Below, piece by piece: positions 1 through 7,802 of a DNA stretch of 64,000 nucleotides. Source of the stretch: a virus; the IMG/VR virus record IMGVR_UViG_3300028197_001049, positions 1-64,000 of that record. One strand, written 5' to 3'. Below the pieces are notes generated by a model. The model saw nothing but the letters and a program-made list of their open reading frames with translations. It searched no databases and was not told the DNA's origin. How positions within the stretch are numbered: the stretch's first letter is position 1; each line of letters starts with the position of its first letter. Made by a program: the position numbers and the translations under genes.

Positions 1-492
1 TATTTCTGAGTATCCTTTTAGTTTCTCAATTCCTCGCATTGAGAAGTTGGAGACAGATGCCTGCCTGCTAAAGGATGAGGACTCAGTGAGACCAGAAAAA
101 GAGCACTTGTTAATAACGTAAAAACTAACAGCACGAGATAAATTGGATTGATCATAATCGTTTACTAATTTCTTTGATTCAATGAATAACTCACGAGCAG
201 ATGTCTCATTGGGATATCTGGATTTAACTTCTTGTAGACGAAGATGAAGTTTATCACCTTCATCCTGAAGGACTCTCCAAAAATTATATAATGGTTCATA
301 AAGATCGTTCACCCACACAGGAATGTCTGGGTTCTCTTTAGTGAATGCGATGGCAACACTACCACCACCTAAAAATGTTTCCCGATACTCTTCAATACCA
401 TCAGGGAAACGTGGAATAAGATACTTAGTGGCGCGAGACTTACCACCAGGGTATCTAAGCGGAGTCTTAAGAGACTTCAAAGTTTGGTTCAT
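1..492 (-). CDS. dam: DNA adenine N6-methyltransferase (Dam/D12 class), partial
   Basis: The C-terminal part runs off the left edge of the window; 164 codons are visible, from an ATG at 492 read leftwards. The N-terminus carries the D12-class AdoMet-binding signature RYPGGKSR (about residues 13-20) followed by an ETFLGGGSVAIAF stretch, the layout of Dam-type methylases that transfer methyl to N6 of adenine, typically in GATC. The visible middle part (INKCSFSGL) also fits the family; the DPPY catalytic motif would lie beyond the edge. The start is preceded by the end of the oxygenase gene six bases upstream, so it is probably the distal gene of the replication operon. Likely roles are protection from host restriction or modification of phage DNA. 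The family call is firm; the GATC specificity is inferred. Confidence 0.88.
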   Translation of the reverse strand, partial: MNQTLKSLKTPLRYPGGKSRATKYLIPRFPDGIEEYRETFLGGGSVAIAFTKENPDIPVWVNDLYEPLYNFWRVLQDEGDKLHLRLQEVKSRYPNETSARELFIESKKLVNDYDQSNLSRAVSFYVINKCSFSGLTESSSFSRQASVSNFSMRGIEKLKGYSEI

Positions 493-498
493 TTAGAA

Positions 499-1095
499 TT
501 AATCAATGTTTCCTGAAATAGAAATTCTATAATCTTCAGATGTATAGAACGGATAAACAAAATGTGCTAACTTTGAAGGGAAGATAATAAATTTTCCATT
601 ATCTTTTTTATCTAAAAAGAAATTTTCAAGTCTAATGTTACCTGTGATATCAGTATATGCTGCACAAAATGTACTTGCCTGATGTGACTGAGTAGACTTT
701 ACAACTTCCTTTCTATTAGTTTCGTCTTCATAATTGAAAGGTATGTTCAACCATAACACAAAACTATAATTACCAGAATGAATATGGCAAGGGTTTACCT
801 CATACTTTTTTTGAAAGTTTACCCAAGCAGTGTCACAATGCCATTTATGAACTGGACGACCTTCACTCTCACAAATTTTGGTGACACCCTCATAAATTCT
901 AGGAAGAATAATTTTCTTCGCAGTAAAAGTCAGAACAAACTCACTTTCAATATGTCCTGCAAGTTGTTCATTTACAGGAATTTTATGTTCACTATCCCAA
1001 ATTTTATTAACTGCGATAGTAAGATCTTCTTGCTCCTGCTCCGTCAATTTACCATCATAATAATGCTGGTTTGGAAAACTTTTAACTGTATTCAT
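499..1095 (-). CDS. 2OG-Fe(II) oxygenase-like protein
   Basis: A 198-residue protein resembling the short phage-borne 2-oxoglutarate/Fe(II) dioxygenases (TIGR02466-like). The region NPCHIHSGNYSFVLWLN supplies a first histidine pair (H104, H106) in the usual H-x-H/D position before a beta strand. The C-terminal region FPSKLAHFVYPF with H178 and R190 (DYRISISGN) matches the distal metal-binding histidine and the 2-oxoglutarate-binding arginine. Such enzymes hydroxylate proteins, nucleotides or small metabolites; the substrate is unknown. The gene lies between the Sm-like gene and the methylase with gaps of 6 bases each, so it is part of the same operon. The metal ligands look intact. Confidence is good for the fold and low for any substrate. 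Confidence 0.72.
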   Translation of the reverse strand: MNTVKSFPNQHYYDGKLTEQEQEDLTIAVNKIWDSEHKIPVNEQLAGHIESEFVLTFTAKKIILPRIYEGVTKICESEGRPVHKWHCDTAWVNFQKKYEVNPCHIHSGNYSFVLWLNIPFNYEDETNRKEVVKSTQSHQASTFCAAYTDITGNIRLENFFLDKKDNGKFIIFPSKLAHFVYPFYTSEDYRISISGNID

Positions 1096-1101
1096 ATGAC
1101 A

Positions 1102-1392
1102 TCAGAGAATAAGTTTCTTTTTCTCGGGAGTTACCAGAGGTGAGTACATTTGTGTGTATTGATCCACAATCTCCTGTGCTGCTTCAGCAACATAGATCAC
1201 AAACTTATTTGAGATTGTAATTTCCTTTTCCGTTTTACTAAGCATGGGTGACCACGCAACAAAAGAAAGTGTGCCTTGAGACGACGGAACACCTACAATA
1301 CCATTTTGAATGGTTATAGATTCATCAGTCTGATTTACAACTTCAGCGATCACATCTTCACCTGAGGTGAGTCGGATTAATTTAACAAGCAT
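1102..1392 (-). CDS. Small Sm-like conserved cyanophage protein (copy 1)
   Basis: About 96 residues from the ATG at 1392. A TTG two codons further upstream is also open, but the ATG gives the start that matches the paralogues. The N-terminus reads LVKLIRLTSGEDVIAEV, then an alternation of short beta strands, FVAWSPML, and a C-terminal FVIYVAEAAQEIVDQY helix. The same arrangement (L-x-TGE-x-VIA-x-V, later F-x-AW-xP and E-x-V-x-QY) recurs in two other genes of this window, at 7389-7802 and 25705-26136. The N-terminal part looks like a small Sm/Hfq-type beta barrel, an inference from strand pattern only. It overlaps the end of the HNH gene by 11 bases, so translation is probably coupled. Function is unknown; RNA binding is possible but unproven. 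Confidence 0.72.
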   Translation of the reverse strand: MLVKLIRLTSGEDVIAEVVNQTDESITIQNGIVGVPSSQGTLSFVAWSPMLSKTEKEITISNKFVIYVAEAAQEIVDQYTQMYSPLVTPEKKKLIL

Positions 1393-1858
1393 TTTCAAAA
1401 AGTAGTTTTAAAGGATTTAATAATGTTTTCTTGGTCTGAGGAGATTCCAACTCTGTATAGTATCTCCCATAAACATGAGTAAAAGGAATCAGATCTGGAC
1501 GATACTTATGATCAATCATACAGAGTAGATCCTGATGATATTTAGTGTGGCAGTTAGGACATAACATAACACATTTATCCATTTCCTCTTCAATACGTGT
1601 TTGTTTATCTCGCGTCACCATTTGTGATATGGCAACCTTATTGGCATCAGTATCATCAATATGATGCCATTCATAAAGTTCCAAAGAGTCTACTAAACCA
1701 CAAAATTCACAACTACATCGTTTCTGCATTTCACTGCGAACAAAATCTCTATTACTATCTGTCCTATGCCTGTCGTATTTTCTACGACGCATTTGTTTTG
1801 GTGAAAGATTATCATCGGGGACACGTTCTGCTCTACGCTGATAGGACTTAAAACTCAT
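1382..1858 (-). CDS. HNH endonuclease
   Basis: A 158-residue protein with a clear HNH nuclease core: C50-x2-C53 (structural zinc pair), the catalytic LYEWHHID with H65-H66, and C100-P-N-C103-H104 with H108, which completes the second zinc knuckle. The N-terminal 45 residues are very basic (QMRRRKYDRHR), as expected for DNA binding. Its ATGA start overlaps the gp44 stop, so it is translated with the clamp loader. In T4 the gene after 44 is 62 (clamp loader small subunit) and then regA; here the HNH gene occupies that place. It could be a free-standing homing endonuclease or a recombination/packaging nuclease. The motif call is firm; the biological role is open. Confidence 0.85.
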   Translation of the reverse strand: MSFKSYQRRAERVPDDNLSPKQMRRRKYDRHRTDSNRDFVRSEMQKRCSCEFCGLVDSLELYEWHHIDDTDANKVAISQMVTRDKQTRIEEEMDKCVMLCPNCHTKYHQDLLCMIDHKYRPDLIPFTHVYGRYYTELESPQTKKTLLNPLKLLFENAC

Positions 1859-2796
1859 TTAAATTGACACTCCATCATAATTTCAGTTAGACATGCCAGA
1901 AGATTAATCTCCTGATCAGCAGCAAACGCTGCTTGATACTGATACTTAGCAATCACTAAGACTGCCATAGGAATAGTAGAAGGAACTAGAACATCATACA
2001 TTGCTTCGTAGATACGATGACTAACCATATTAAAATCGTTATCCAAATTAGCAACTACCCACTTACGAACAGTTGGAAACTCTTTTGCTTTCAGAGCATT
2101 TGTAAGACCTTTAAGATTAAAGTCAGTAATCTCAGCAAGGATACCGGTATCAATACTACCAGTATTACCATACTTCTGAAGTTGATTAAGAACACGACGC
2201 CAATCAGGGAAGTGACTTTGAATTAATTCGGCAACAACTTTAGGATCGTATTTAACATTTTCACCCTCAAGTATAGTCCTGACACGGTTGAAGAATTGCC
2301 CCGCAACAGCTGCCTTTTCTTTTCCTTTGTAGGTAAAGTCAATGACTGAACATCTTGATTGGATGGGGTCAATGATTTTGTTTTTGTAGTTGCAGGTGAA
2401 GATGAATCGGCAGTTGCTATGATACGCCTCAATAGAACTCCGTAAGAGGAGTTGTACATCGTTCCCTGTGTTATCTGCTTCATCAATAATGATGACCTTG
2501 TGCTTACTTCCTTGAAGTGATACGGTCGTTGCAAAAGTTTTTGCTTGGTTCCGTACCGTATCCAGAAAGCGTCCTTCGTCAGATCCATTAATTATAATAT
2601 AAGATAGTCCAAGTTCGGCACAGAGTGCCTTTGCTGCTGTAGTTTTACCAACACCAGGAGGACCAGTGAGAAGAAGGTTATTCAACTCACCAGCAGCAAC
2701 CTGTTGTTTAAGATCGCGTTTGATGTTGTCAGGTAGAATACACTCGTCAATTGTTTGAGGACGATACTTCTCAACCCAAAGATACTGATCGTTCAT
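1855..2796 (-). CDS. gp44: Clamp loader large subunit gp44 (AAA+ ATPase)
   Basis: Large subunit of the T4-type sliding clamp loader, 313 residues against 319 in T4. It uses ATP to open and place the gp45 ring on primer-template junctions. The protein starts with the RFC-family box WVEKYRPQTIDE, then Walker A GPPGVGKTT (45-53), Walker B IIIDEAD (102-108) and the SRC motif (147-149) that supplies the arginine finger. It lies 14 bases downstream of gp45 and overlaps the HNH gene by four bases. The small subunit gp62 that normally completes the loader is not found next to it and was not recognised elsewhere in the window. Confidence 0.96.
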   Translation of the reverse strand: MNDQYLWVEKYRPQTIDECILPDNIKRDLKQQVAAGELNNLLLTGPPGVGKTTAAKALCAELGLSYIIINGSDEGRFLDTVRNQAKTFATTVSLQGSKHKVIIIDEADNTGNDVQLLLRSSIEAYHSNCRFIFTCNYKNKIIDPIQSRCSVIDFTYKGKEKAAVAGQFFNRVRTILEGENVKYDPKVVAELIQSHFPDWRRVLNQLQKYGNTGSIDTGILAEITDFNLKGLTNALKAKEFPTVRKWVVANLDNDFNMVSHRIYEAMYDVLVPSTIPMAVLVIAKYQYQAAFAADQEINLLACLTEIMMECQFK

Positions 2797-2810
2797 AATA
2801 TAAAAAAGTT

Positions 2811-3476
2811 TTAGTTAGTGTCAGGTTCAAGTGCAATCCAATAAGTAACAGAGATGCCCTTATTAACCCAACGACTGATGTAACGCTTAGACATTGTAAC
2901 ATCATAATCACCGTTCAGGATCTTGATGTTTTCAACCTTCATATTGAGAACAAATTCATCAGAGGTTGTGCCCACACTAATAGAGAAAGTATTGGAAGTG
3001 ACATTCTCTTTATCACGAACTACAATACTAATCTCATTGCCATCACCAATCACAGAAAAATCTGGAAGTTGATAGACAGCAGCAGCACGAGTCAGACTCT
3101 GTAGGTCTTGTTCAGTCAATGTGAAATGGACATCCTCAGAAGGAATTACAATTTCTTTATCAGGTGCTTGTTTGATGACGTGTGAGTCAGCAAAAAAATA
3201 TTTGATAGCGGAACGATTAGTTTTAATCTTCACATAATGATCACTACCAAACTCCATGTCGGCACCACGCATCAGCGACATGCCACCAAGGAACTCATTG
3301 AGATCATAGATGGAAAAATTTTGAGGAAAAGATTCCTCAACCCTTGCTTCTGCAAGAATATTTTCTGCAATAGAGATAGTACGAAGAGTATTACCAGATT
3401 TAACAGAGATGGATTGGTTAATACCAGAAAAATTTTTGAGAACTTTAAAAGTATTTTCAGACAGTTTCATGGTCAT
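2811..3476 (-). CDS. gp45: DNA polymerase sliding clamp gp45
   Basis: Processivity factor, 221 residues (T4: 228), expected to form a trimeric PCNA-like ring. The N-terminal segment MKLSENTFKVLKNFSGINQS and the body (FSIYDLNEFLGGMSLM, then EFVLNMKVENIKIL) match the gp45 family. In T4 the same ring is the mobile enhancer of late transcription through gp55 and gp33, so this gene links replication to the many late promoters in this window. Start: ATG at 3476 forms an ATGA overlap with the upstream DUF3310 gene; a second ATG two codons later is also possible. It lies directly upstream of gp44. Confidence 0.95.
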   Translation of the reverse strand: MTMKLSENTFKVLKNFSGINQSISVKSGNTLRTISIAENILAEARVEESFPQNFSIYDLNEFLGGMSLMRGADMEFGSDHYVKIKTNRSAIKYFFADSHVIKQAPDKEIVIPSEDVHFTLTEQDLQSLTRAAAVYQLPDFSVIGDGNEISIVVRDKENVTSNTFSISVGTTSDEFVLNMKVENIKILNGDYDVTMSKRYISRWVNKGISVTYWIALEPDTN

Positions 3477-3757
3477 CGGTTAGGGTATTCTTCAGTAATG
3501 TTGGTTTTGTCAGAGAAGTGGAGCAGCAGCAATGCGTAGTGAAGGATCTTAATGATATCACGACGGGCAGTGCCCTTACGATCATAGCGTGAAGCATACT
3601 TTAGGATGTTGCTGCGGCAGAATGCCTCAGCGTCTCCACATGATTCAATAAGATCTAACGTTTGAATACTGTCGTTACCAGCAGAATAATGTTGTCCATA
3701 GGTTCCTGAGATATAATCGCGCAACTCTTTGAGAAGCGCATCTTCATTGTATTTCAT
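3473..3757 (-). CDS. DUF3310-like small protein
   Basis: A 94-residue protein with the pattern of the phage DUF3310 family: HYSAGNDSIQTLDLIES, then AFCRSNILKYASRYDRKGTARRDIIKILHYALLLL. The conserved histidine-tyrosine near the start, the F-C-x-N-x-x-KY-x-x-R run and the R/K-D-I-x-K-x-x-HY helix are all present. The family is widespread in phage genomes and is sometimes annotated as a nucleotide kinase, without solid evidence. The gene sits between gp46 and gp45 and overlaps gp45 by four bases. Its place in the replication operon suggests a role in DNA or nucleotide metabolism, but that is inference. Confidence 0.75.
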   Translation of the reverse strand: MKYNEDALLKELRDYISGTYGQHYSAGNDSIQTLDLIESCGDAEAFCRSNILKYASRYDRKGTARRDIIKILHYALLLLHFSDKTNITEEYPNR

Positions 3758-3759
3758 AA

Positions 3760-5487
3760 TTAATCTCCATTAGTCATTTCCTCCATTTTACTAAAATTTT
3801 TCACTTTGTCAAATTTGAGAACACGGTCAAATTTCTCAACCATATGCTCTCGGTGCGAGATAATAAACAGATTAAGATCCTTAGTAAAGTTCCTCAAGAT
3901 ATATGATAACTCATCAGTGCCACTGCTGTCAAGTGAACTGTCAAAGATCTCATCAAGGATGAGGAGGTTGGTGTCTACGCTGTTCTTGAGTTTGGCAACT
4001 GACCTCCATGTTAGCATAAGAGCGATGTCAATGCGAGACTTCTCTCCCTCCGAGAACGATGCGTAACTAAAGTCGTCTCTATAACGAGACTTGATAGTCT
4101 CTTCAAAACTCTCACTGAGTGTGAAGTTCACAAAGAAATCCATCTGCTGTAGGTACTGGTTGATGAGTTTGTTCATCACCGGCAGGTATCGTTTGATGAT
4201 CCTGGTCTTGATACCCGTGTCCTTCAGCAGGTTAGCAGCAACACTGTAGTAATCTTTGTTCTCCTTATGTACGAACAAGACTTGCTCATACTCTACTTTC
4301 TGCTCTTGCAGTTCTCTCAACTGGTCCTGTTCTTTACTAGAATTATTCTTACTATCATTAATAGATTTAATCTCACTTTCAAGGTCTCTGATCTGACGAT
4401 TGATATGATTTATAATTCCATTATTTTTATCAATGATTGAATATTTACTTTGAATATCATTTGATACATTTGTAAAGTTAGAGATTTGATCCCTAACATC
4501 AATGATTTGTTCGTCAAGAACACTCCACGCTTTTTCCGTTTCAGAAATAGATTTTTTATTTTTATCTATCTTCTTTTCTTTAAATTCTCCATCTAAATTT
4601 TGTTTGCATGTTGGACAAACATCATTGTTGTTGTAGAATAAAAGTTCTTTATTTAAATTAGATAATTTTGTTTTGAATTTAACTTTAAACTCTTTTAAGT
4701 TATCATACTTCTTAGTTAGTTTATCACCATCAACCAAGTCGCTCATTCTACCTTTAATATAATTTTCTTGGAATATATTTTCCTCCCCAATTTCTTCACT
4801 TTGATTAATAAAGGTAGAAATTTTATCTTTCTTATTAGAGACTAACTTATCACTTTGCGTCTCAAGTTGTTTGATAAGATCTTCTTGTGACTCAATACGA
4901 TGTTTTACTATATCAAAATCTTTATCCGTGAAGCGAATAGCATCGTTTAATTGCTTCATGCGATCTTTAAGATTAGTATTCATTGTAGAGAATACCTGGA
5001 TATCCAGGAGATCTTCAATGATATCGCGACGGGATGCCAATGGCAACTGCATAAATGGAACAAATGTAGAAGATCCCAGAACAACAATCTGTGTAAATGA
5101 CTTATAGTTTAATTTGAGGATTGTTTGTTCTAGGAACTTCTGTTGATCTGCTGCAGCAGCATCTTGATTTAGCATTTCATCATTGACATAAACCTCAAAA
5201 AGATTAGGTTTCATGCCACGGATAATTTTATAAGATTTCTTAGCAATTGAAAACTCAACTTCAACACAACAATCTTTACCATTGATAGTGTTTACAAGTT
5301 GAGGTTTATTAATCTTACGGAATGGTTTGTTAAACAATACAAAGGTAAGAGCGTCTAACACAGTGCTTTTACCGGCACCATTACTACCAATAATTACATT
5401 GCTGCCATGTGTATTGAGTTTTATTTCCGTGAAGTTATTACCGCTAGATAAGAAATTTTTATAACGAATGGTTTCAAAGATAATCAT
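3760..5487 (-). CDS. gp46: Recombination endonuclease subunit gp46 (Rad50/SbcC-like)
   Basis: 575 residues (T4: 560). ATPase subunit of the gp46/gp47 complex that resects double-strand ends for recombination-dependent replication and host DNA degradation. Visible motifs: Walker A GSNGAGKST (34-42), a long charged coiled coil (about 170-410) broken by the zinc hook CPTC (291-294), the ABC signature FSEGEKSR (478-485) and Walker B LLILDE (508-513) followed by the D-loop FDSSLD. All elements expected of a Rad50-type SMC protein are in order. Its start overlaps the DUF3110 gene by four bases (ATGA). Confidence 0.96.
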   Translation of the reverse strand: MIIFETIRYKNFLSSGNNFTEIKLNTHGSNVIIGSNGAGKSTVLDALTFVLFNKPFRKINKPQLVNTINGKDCCVEVEFSIAKKSYKIIRGMKPNLFEVYVNDEMLNQDAAAADQQKFLEQTILKLNYKSFTQIVVLGSSTFVPFMQLPLASRRDIIEDLLDIQVFSTMNTNLKDRMKQLNDAIRFTDKDFDIVKHRIESQEDLIKQLETQSDKLVSNKKDKISTFINQSEEIGEENIFQENYIKGRMSDLVDGDKLTKKYDNLKEFKVKFKTKLSNLNKELLFYNNNDVCPTCKQNLDGEFKEKKIDKNKKSISETEKAWSVLDEQIIDVRDQISNFTNVSNDIQSKYSIIDKNNGIINHINRQIRDLESEIKSINDSKNNSSKEQDQLRELQEQKVEYEQVLFVHKENKDYYSVAANLLKDTGIKTRIIKRYLPVMNKLINQYLQQMDFFVNFTLSESFEETIKSRYRDDFSYASFSEGEKSRIDIALMLTWRSVAKLKNSVDTNLLILDEIFDSSLDSSGTDELSYILRNFTKDLNLFIISHREHMVEKFDRVLKFDKVKNFSKMEEMTNGD

Positions 5488-5753
5488 ATGTAATCATGAT
5501 GTGACGGTGGGATTATAAGTTCGTTAGGAGAAACTACTGTATAATTATACTTTGATTTCTCACACATTTCAATCATTGTTGATGAATCAACCTCAACTAT
5601 AGACATAGAAGGGAAATCATCTGCCTCAAGGAGTCCTCTAAATCTTTCAGCATCCTCCGGTTCGTCAAATAATAATAAGACTCTTTGACCTTTTTTATCT
5701 TCAAGAGCATATGCTCCTTCGTTTTCTTTGCCTTCTAAGCATAGTATGTACAT
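5484..5753 (-). CDS. DUF3110-like protein of cyanobacterial type
   Basis: An 89-residue protein that I match to DUF3110, a small domain known mainly from cyanobacteria and plastids. Visible family features are ILCLEGKENEGAYAL at the N-terminus, a central LLFDEPEDAERFRGLLEADDF block, and a C-terminal EMCEKSKYNYTVV followed by ELIIPP. It lies between gp47 and gp46 with one- and four-base overlaps, so all three are translated together. Biochemical function is unknown. Its position suggests it either acts with the nuclease complex or was picked up from a host and fixed in the operon. The family match is from memory of the pattern. Confidence 0.75.
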   Translation of the reverse strand: MYILCLEGKENEGAYALEDKKGQRVLLLFDEPEDAERFRGLLEADDFPSMSIVEVDSSTMIEMCEKSKYNYTVVSPNELIIPPSHHDYI

Positions 5754-6799
5754 TATACCACCTCTAGTGCCTCCACGTAAAGAGACTTCATAATCTCTTT
5801 CAATTTACCGCTATCCAAATTCGTATTAAGTTCTTCAATATATTTTTCTAAAATAGTTAAGGTATCTTCATGTTCTAAATCCACGTCAACATCATCATCA
5901 ACTTCTGTAGAAAAGTCTTCAATAATCTTAAGATCTAATGTAACATCCTGCAAAGAATTGATAAGATAATCAAACGCAGTGTAATCTGTTTTATTTTCTA
6001 CAACAACTTTTACTACAGTATCTTTATACTTTTCAACATCTAAGTCATAATATTCATTTTTAGTATCATCATAAAATATTTTATGAAACATTTCGTAAGG
6101 ATTTTTAATATGCTGTAACTTTAAAGTTTCAGTATCAAAAATATTAAATCCACGTTCATCAGCATAATCATTCCAGTACATCTGATAGGGATTACCAATA
6201 TATTGGAAGTTTCCTTTCTTACTCCTCGTATGATAATGACCTGACATTACCATCTCAAACTTAGAAAACTCAGAAATCTGTCTACCATGATTAGCAACAT
6301 AGGTAGGATTAGTTTTAAATCCTTCCATCTCCAGGTGCCCTAATATAACTTGAGAATCAGTTTCCTGCAGAAGGTTTACTGTTTGGTTTTCGTTTTGTTC
6401 ACAAATCCAAGGAAGATAGATTAATTTACGACCACCAACAGTAACTTCTGAAGGTTCAGTATAGACACGAAGATTACTATACTCTTGCAATAAACACTCA
6501 AGAGAATTAATTTCCAGAGTGTTTTTATAAAATGAATCGTGATTACCAACCATCATATCAACGGTAACACCTATATCCTGTAAAGGATTAAAGATATTTT
6601 TTCGTGCCCAATCAAGACTCCAAAAATCAATATTACGACGAATATCAAACACATCACCCAAGTGGATAACATGCTTGATTTTTTTCTTCTTAAGAGTTGG
6701 GAAGAAGATATCGTTATAGAACTTCAAGAAATAATCGTGGTAGTCCTGATTGCCTTTCTTAAAACCATAATGTGTATCAGTAATCAGGGCGACTTTCAT
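5753..6799 (-). CDS. gp47: Recombination endonuclease subunit gp47 (Mre11/SbcD-like)
   Basis: 348 residues (T4: 339). Metallophosphoesterase nuclease partner of gp46. The dimetal-site motifs are in order: D8-x-H10 (ALITDTHYG), GDVFD with D49, GNHDS with N86-H87, LGH with H155, and SGHYH with H188 and H190. The C-terminal third is acidic and rich in D/E (TEVDDDVDVDLEHED), typical of the region that docks to the gp46 coiled-coil base. Start and stop overlap gp55 (four bases) and DUF3110 (one base). All catalytic residues are present. Confidence 0.96.
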   Translation of the reverse strand: MKVALITDTHYGFKKGNQDYHDYFLKFYNDIFFPTLKKKKIKHVIHLGDVFDIRRNIDFWSLDWARKNIFNPLQDIGVTVDMMVGNHDSFYKNTLEINSLECLLQEYSNLRVYTEPSEVTVGGRKLIYLPWICEQNENQTVNLLQETDSQVILGHLEMEGFKTNPTYVANHGRQISEFSKFEMVMSGHYHTRSKKGNFQYIGNPYQMYWNDYADERGFNIFDTETLKLQHIKNPYEMFHKIFYDDTKNEYYDLDVEKYKDTVVKVVVENKTDYTAFDYLINSLQDVTLDLKIIEDFSTEVDDDVDVDLEHEDTLTILEKYIEELNTNLDSGKLKEIMKSLYVEALEVV

Positions 6800-7272
6800 T
6801 TTCTATTTTTTTGTTCTATGTTTTGTTTGATACTATTATATTCGGAAGCGGAGAAGTTTAGATCATTCTTATCAGCATAGAGGACTTCATCGTATCCAGA
6901 ACGCTCAAGAATTTTGCTTTTAATTTCTAGTTGCTTCTTTTCTTTTTGGATTCTTCTCAAGAATGCGTAGTAAATAATCTGAGTAAAATATGCAAATGGA
7001 TTGCCACGATCAGGATCAAAGTTATCAATGTACTGAACGCAGTTCTCAATACCATCACTAATCATATCCTCACGAAAAGGATAGTTTATGAAGTTAGGAC
7101 GGTAGGACAAGTGAGTAGCAATCTTAAGGAAACACTCTCCAATATAATTAGGAATCCTAGGGCGTTGTGTTTCCTCTGCCAAGGCATCCTGTACTTTGTG
7201 CTTATAGGCAGACAGTGCTGCTAAGAACTCTTTATTATCTACATAATGTTCAGGTTTCTTTTTGAGTCTCAT
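6796..7272 (-). CDS. gp55: Late transcription sigma factor gp55
   Basis: 158 residues (T4: 185). Small phage sigma factor that replaces the host sigma on RNA polymerase and recognises the TATAAATA-type late promoter. The core INYPFREDMISDGIENCVQYIDNFDP followed by GNPFAYFTQIIYYAFLRRIQKEKKQ is the sigma region 2 that contacts the -10 element. The gene heads the replication operon, directly downstream of a sigma70-like promoter, as expected for an early/middle gene that then switches on late genes. The numerous NATAAATA motifs before structural genes in this window are its likely targets. Confidence 0.93.
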   Translation of the reverse strand: MRLKKKPEHYVDNKEFLAALSAYKHKVQDALAEETQRPRIPNYIGECFLKIATHLSYRPNFINYPFREDMISDGIENCVQYIDNFDPDRGNPFAYFTQIIYYAFLRRIQKEKKQLEIKSKILERSGYDEVLYADKNDLNFSASEYNSIKQNIEQKNRK

Positions 7273-7306
7273 TTTGGTTCATCTTCCTAGGATAATTCGT
7301 ACTTAT

Positions 7307-7334
7307 ATTATACCATAGTTTTAGAGCTTGACAA
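7307..7334 (-). promoter_or_regulatory. Sigma70-like promoter upstream of gp55
   Basis: Reading the minus strand, TTGTCA (7334-7329) and a perfect TATAAT (7312-7307) are separated by 16 bases, with the gp55 start 34 bases beyond the -10. This is a host-type early/middle promoter for the gp55-gp47-gp46-gp45-gp44 operon. A 6-bp inverted repeat ACATGG-GGTT-CCATGT lies immediately upstream of the -35 (7335-7350). Confidence 0.7.
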
Positions 7335-7350
7335 CATGGGGTTCCATGTG
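7335..7350. repeat. Inverted repeat abutting the gp55 promoter
   Basis: Perfect 6-bp inverted repeat (ACATGG, 4-base loop, CCATGT) touching the -35 hexamer of the gp55 promoter. It lacks a T-tract, so it is unlikely to be a terminator for the UvsW operon; an operator or a leader hairpin is possible. Confidence 0.45.
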
Positions 7351-7388
7351 TAGAATAACTCTGTAAGGGTTCAAGAGAGAGAGTAGCT

Positions 7389-7802
7389 TTAATACTTCTT
7401 GAATAGATCTTCAAATAATATTCTAGCATGTTCTGTTGACGCCCGGTATCCGTTATATTTTTTTCCCCGAGATCTTCTTATTTGTCTTTCAAGATGTTCT
7501 TCCTCAGAACTATTAATTTTTTTAACTGCTCTTTTATAATGAGTAAGTCCGGGTTCTATAAGTTCGTTGATTGTTACTATCTGTGAGTCTTTAATGAAAA
7601 AGAAGTTGTCTGTTGTTGATTTAATCCATTTTGATAATCTTAAACCTGATGATCCTGAGTCTTCAATAATGTCTTCTAGTATACTCATATCTTCTAACAC
7701 CAATGGATTGCTGACTATTAGACCTTCATCATGAATTTCAACAAGAGCGACAATTTCTTCTCCAGTCATCAACTTAATTGATGCGAAGAATTTATCATTC
7801 AT
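7389..7802 (-). CDS. Sm-like conserved cyanophage protein (copy 2)
   Basis: 137 residues. The N-terminus FASIKLMTGEEIVALVEIHDEGLIVSNPLVL shares the TGE-x-(V/I)-x-A-x-V core with the two other Sm-like genes in this window (1102-1392 and 25705-26136). The C-terminal 50 residues differ and are basic (RQIRRSRGKKYNGYR), ending in a short helix FEDLFKKY. The gene is the last of the UvsW-UvsY operon and overlaps UvsW by four bases. An RNA- or DNA-binding role is suggested by the fold pattern and basic tail but is unproven. Confidence 0.7.
   Translation of the reverse strand: MNDKFFASIKLMTGEEIVALVEIHDEGLIVSNPLVLEDMSILEDIIEDSGSSGLRLSKWIKSTTDNFFFIKDSQIVTINELIEPGLTHYKRAVKKINSSEEEHLERQIRRSRGKKYNGYRASTEHARILFEDLFKKY

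Noticed and set aside
778-1143. Plus-strand frame of 121 codons
   Set aside because: It lies fully opposite the oxygenase and Sm-like genes, and its translation is rich in N, F, I and C with no recognisable domain.
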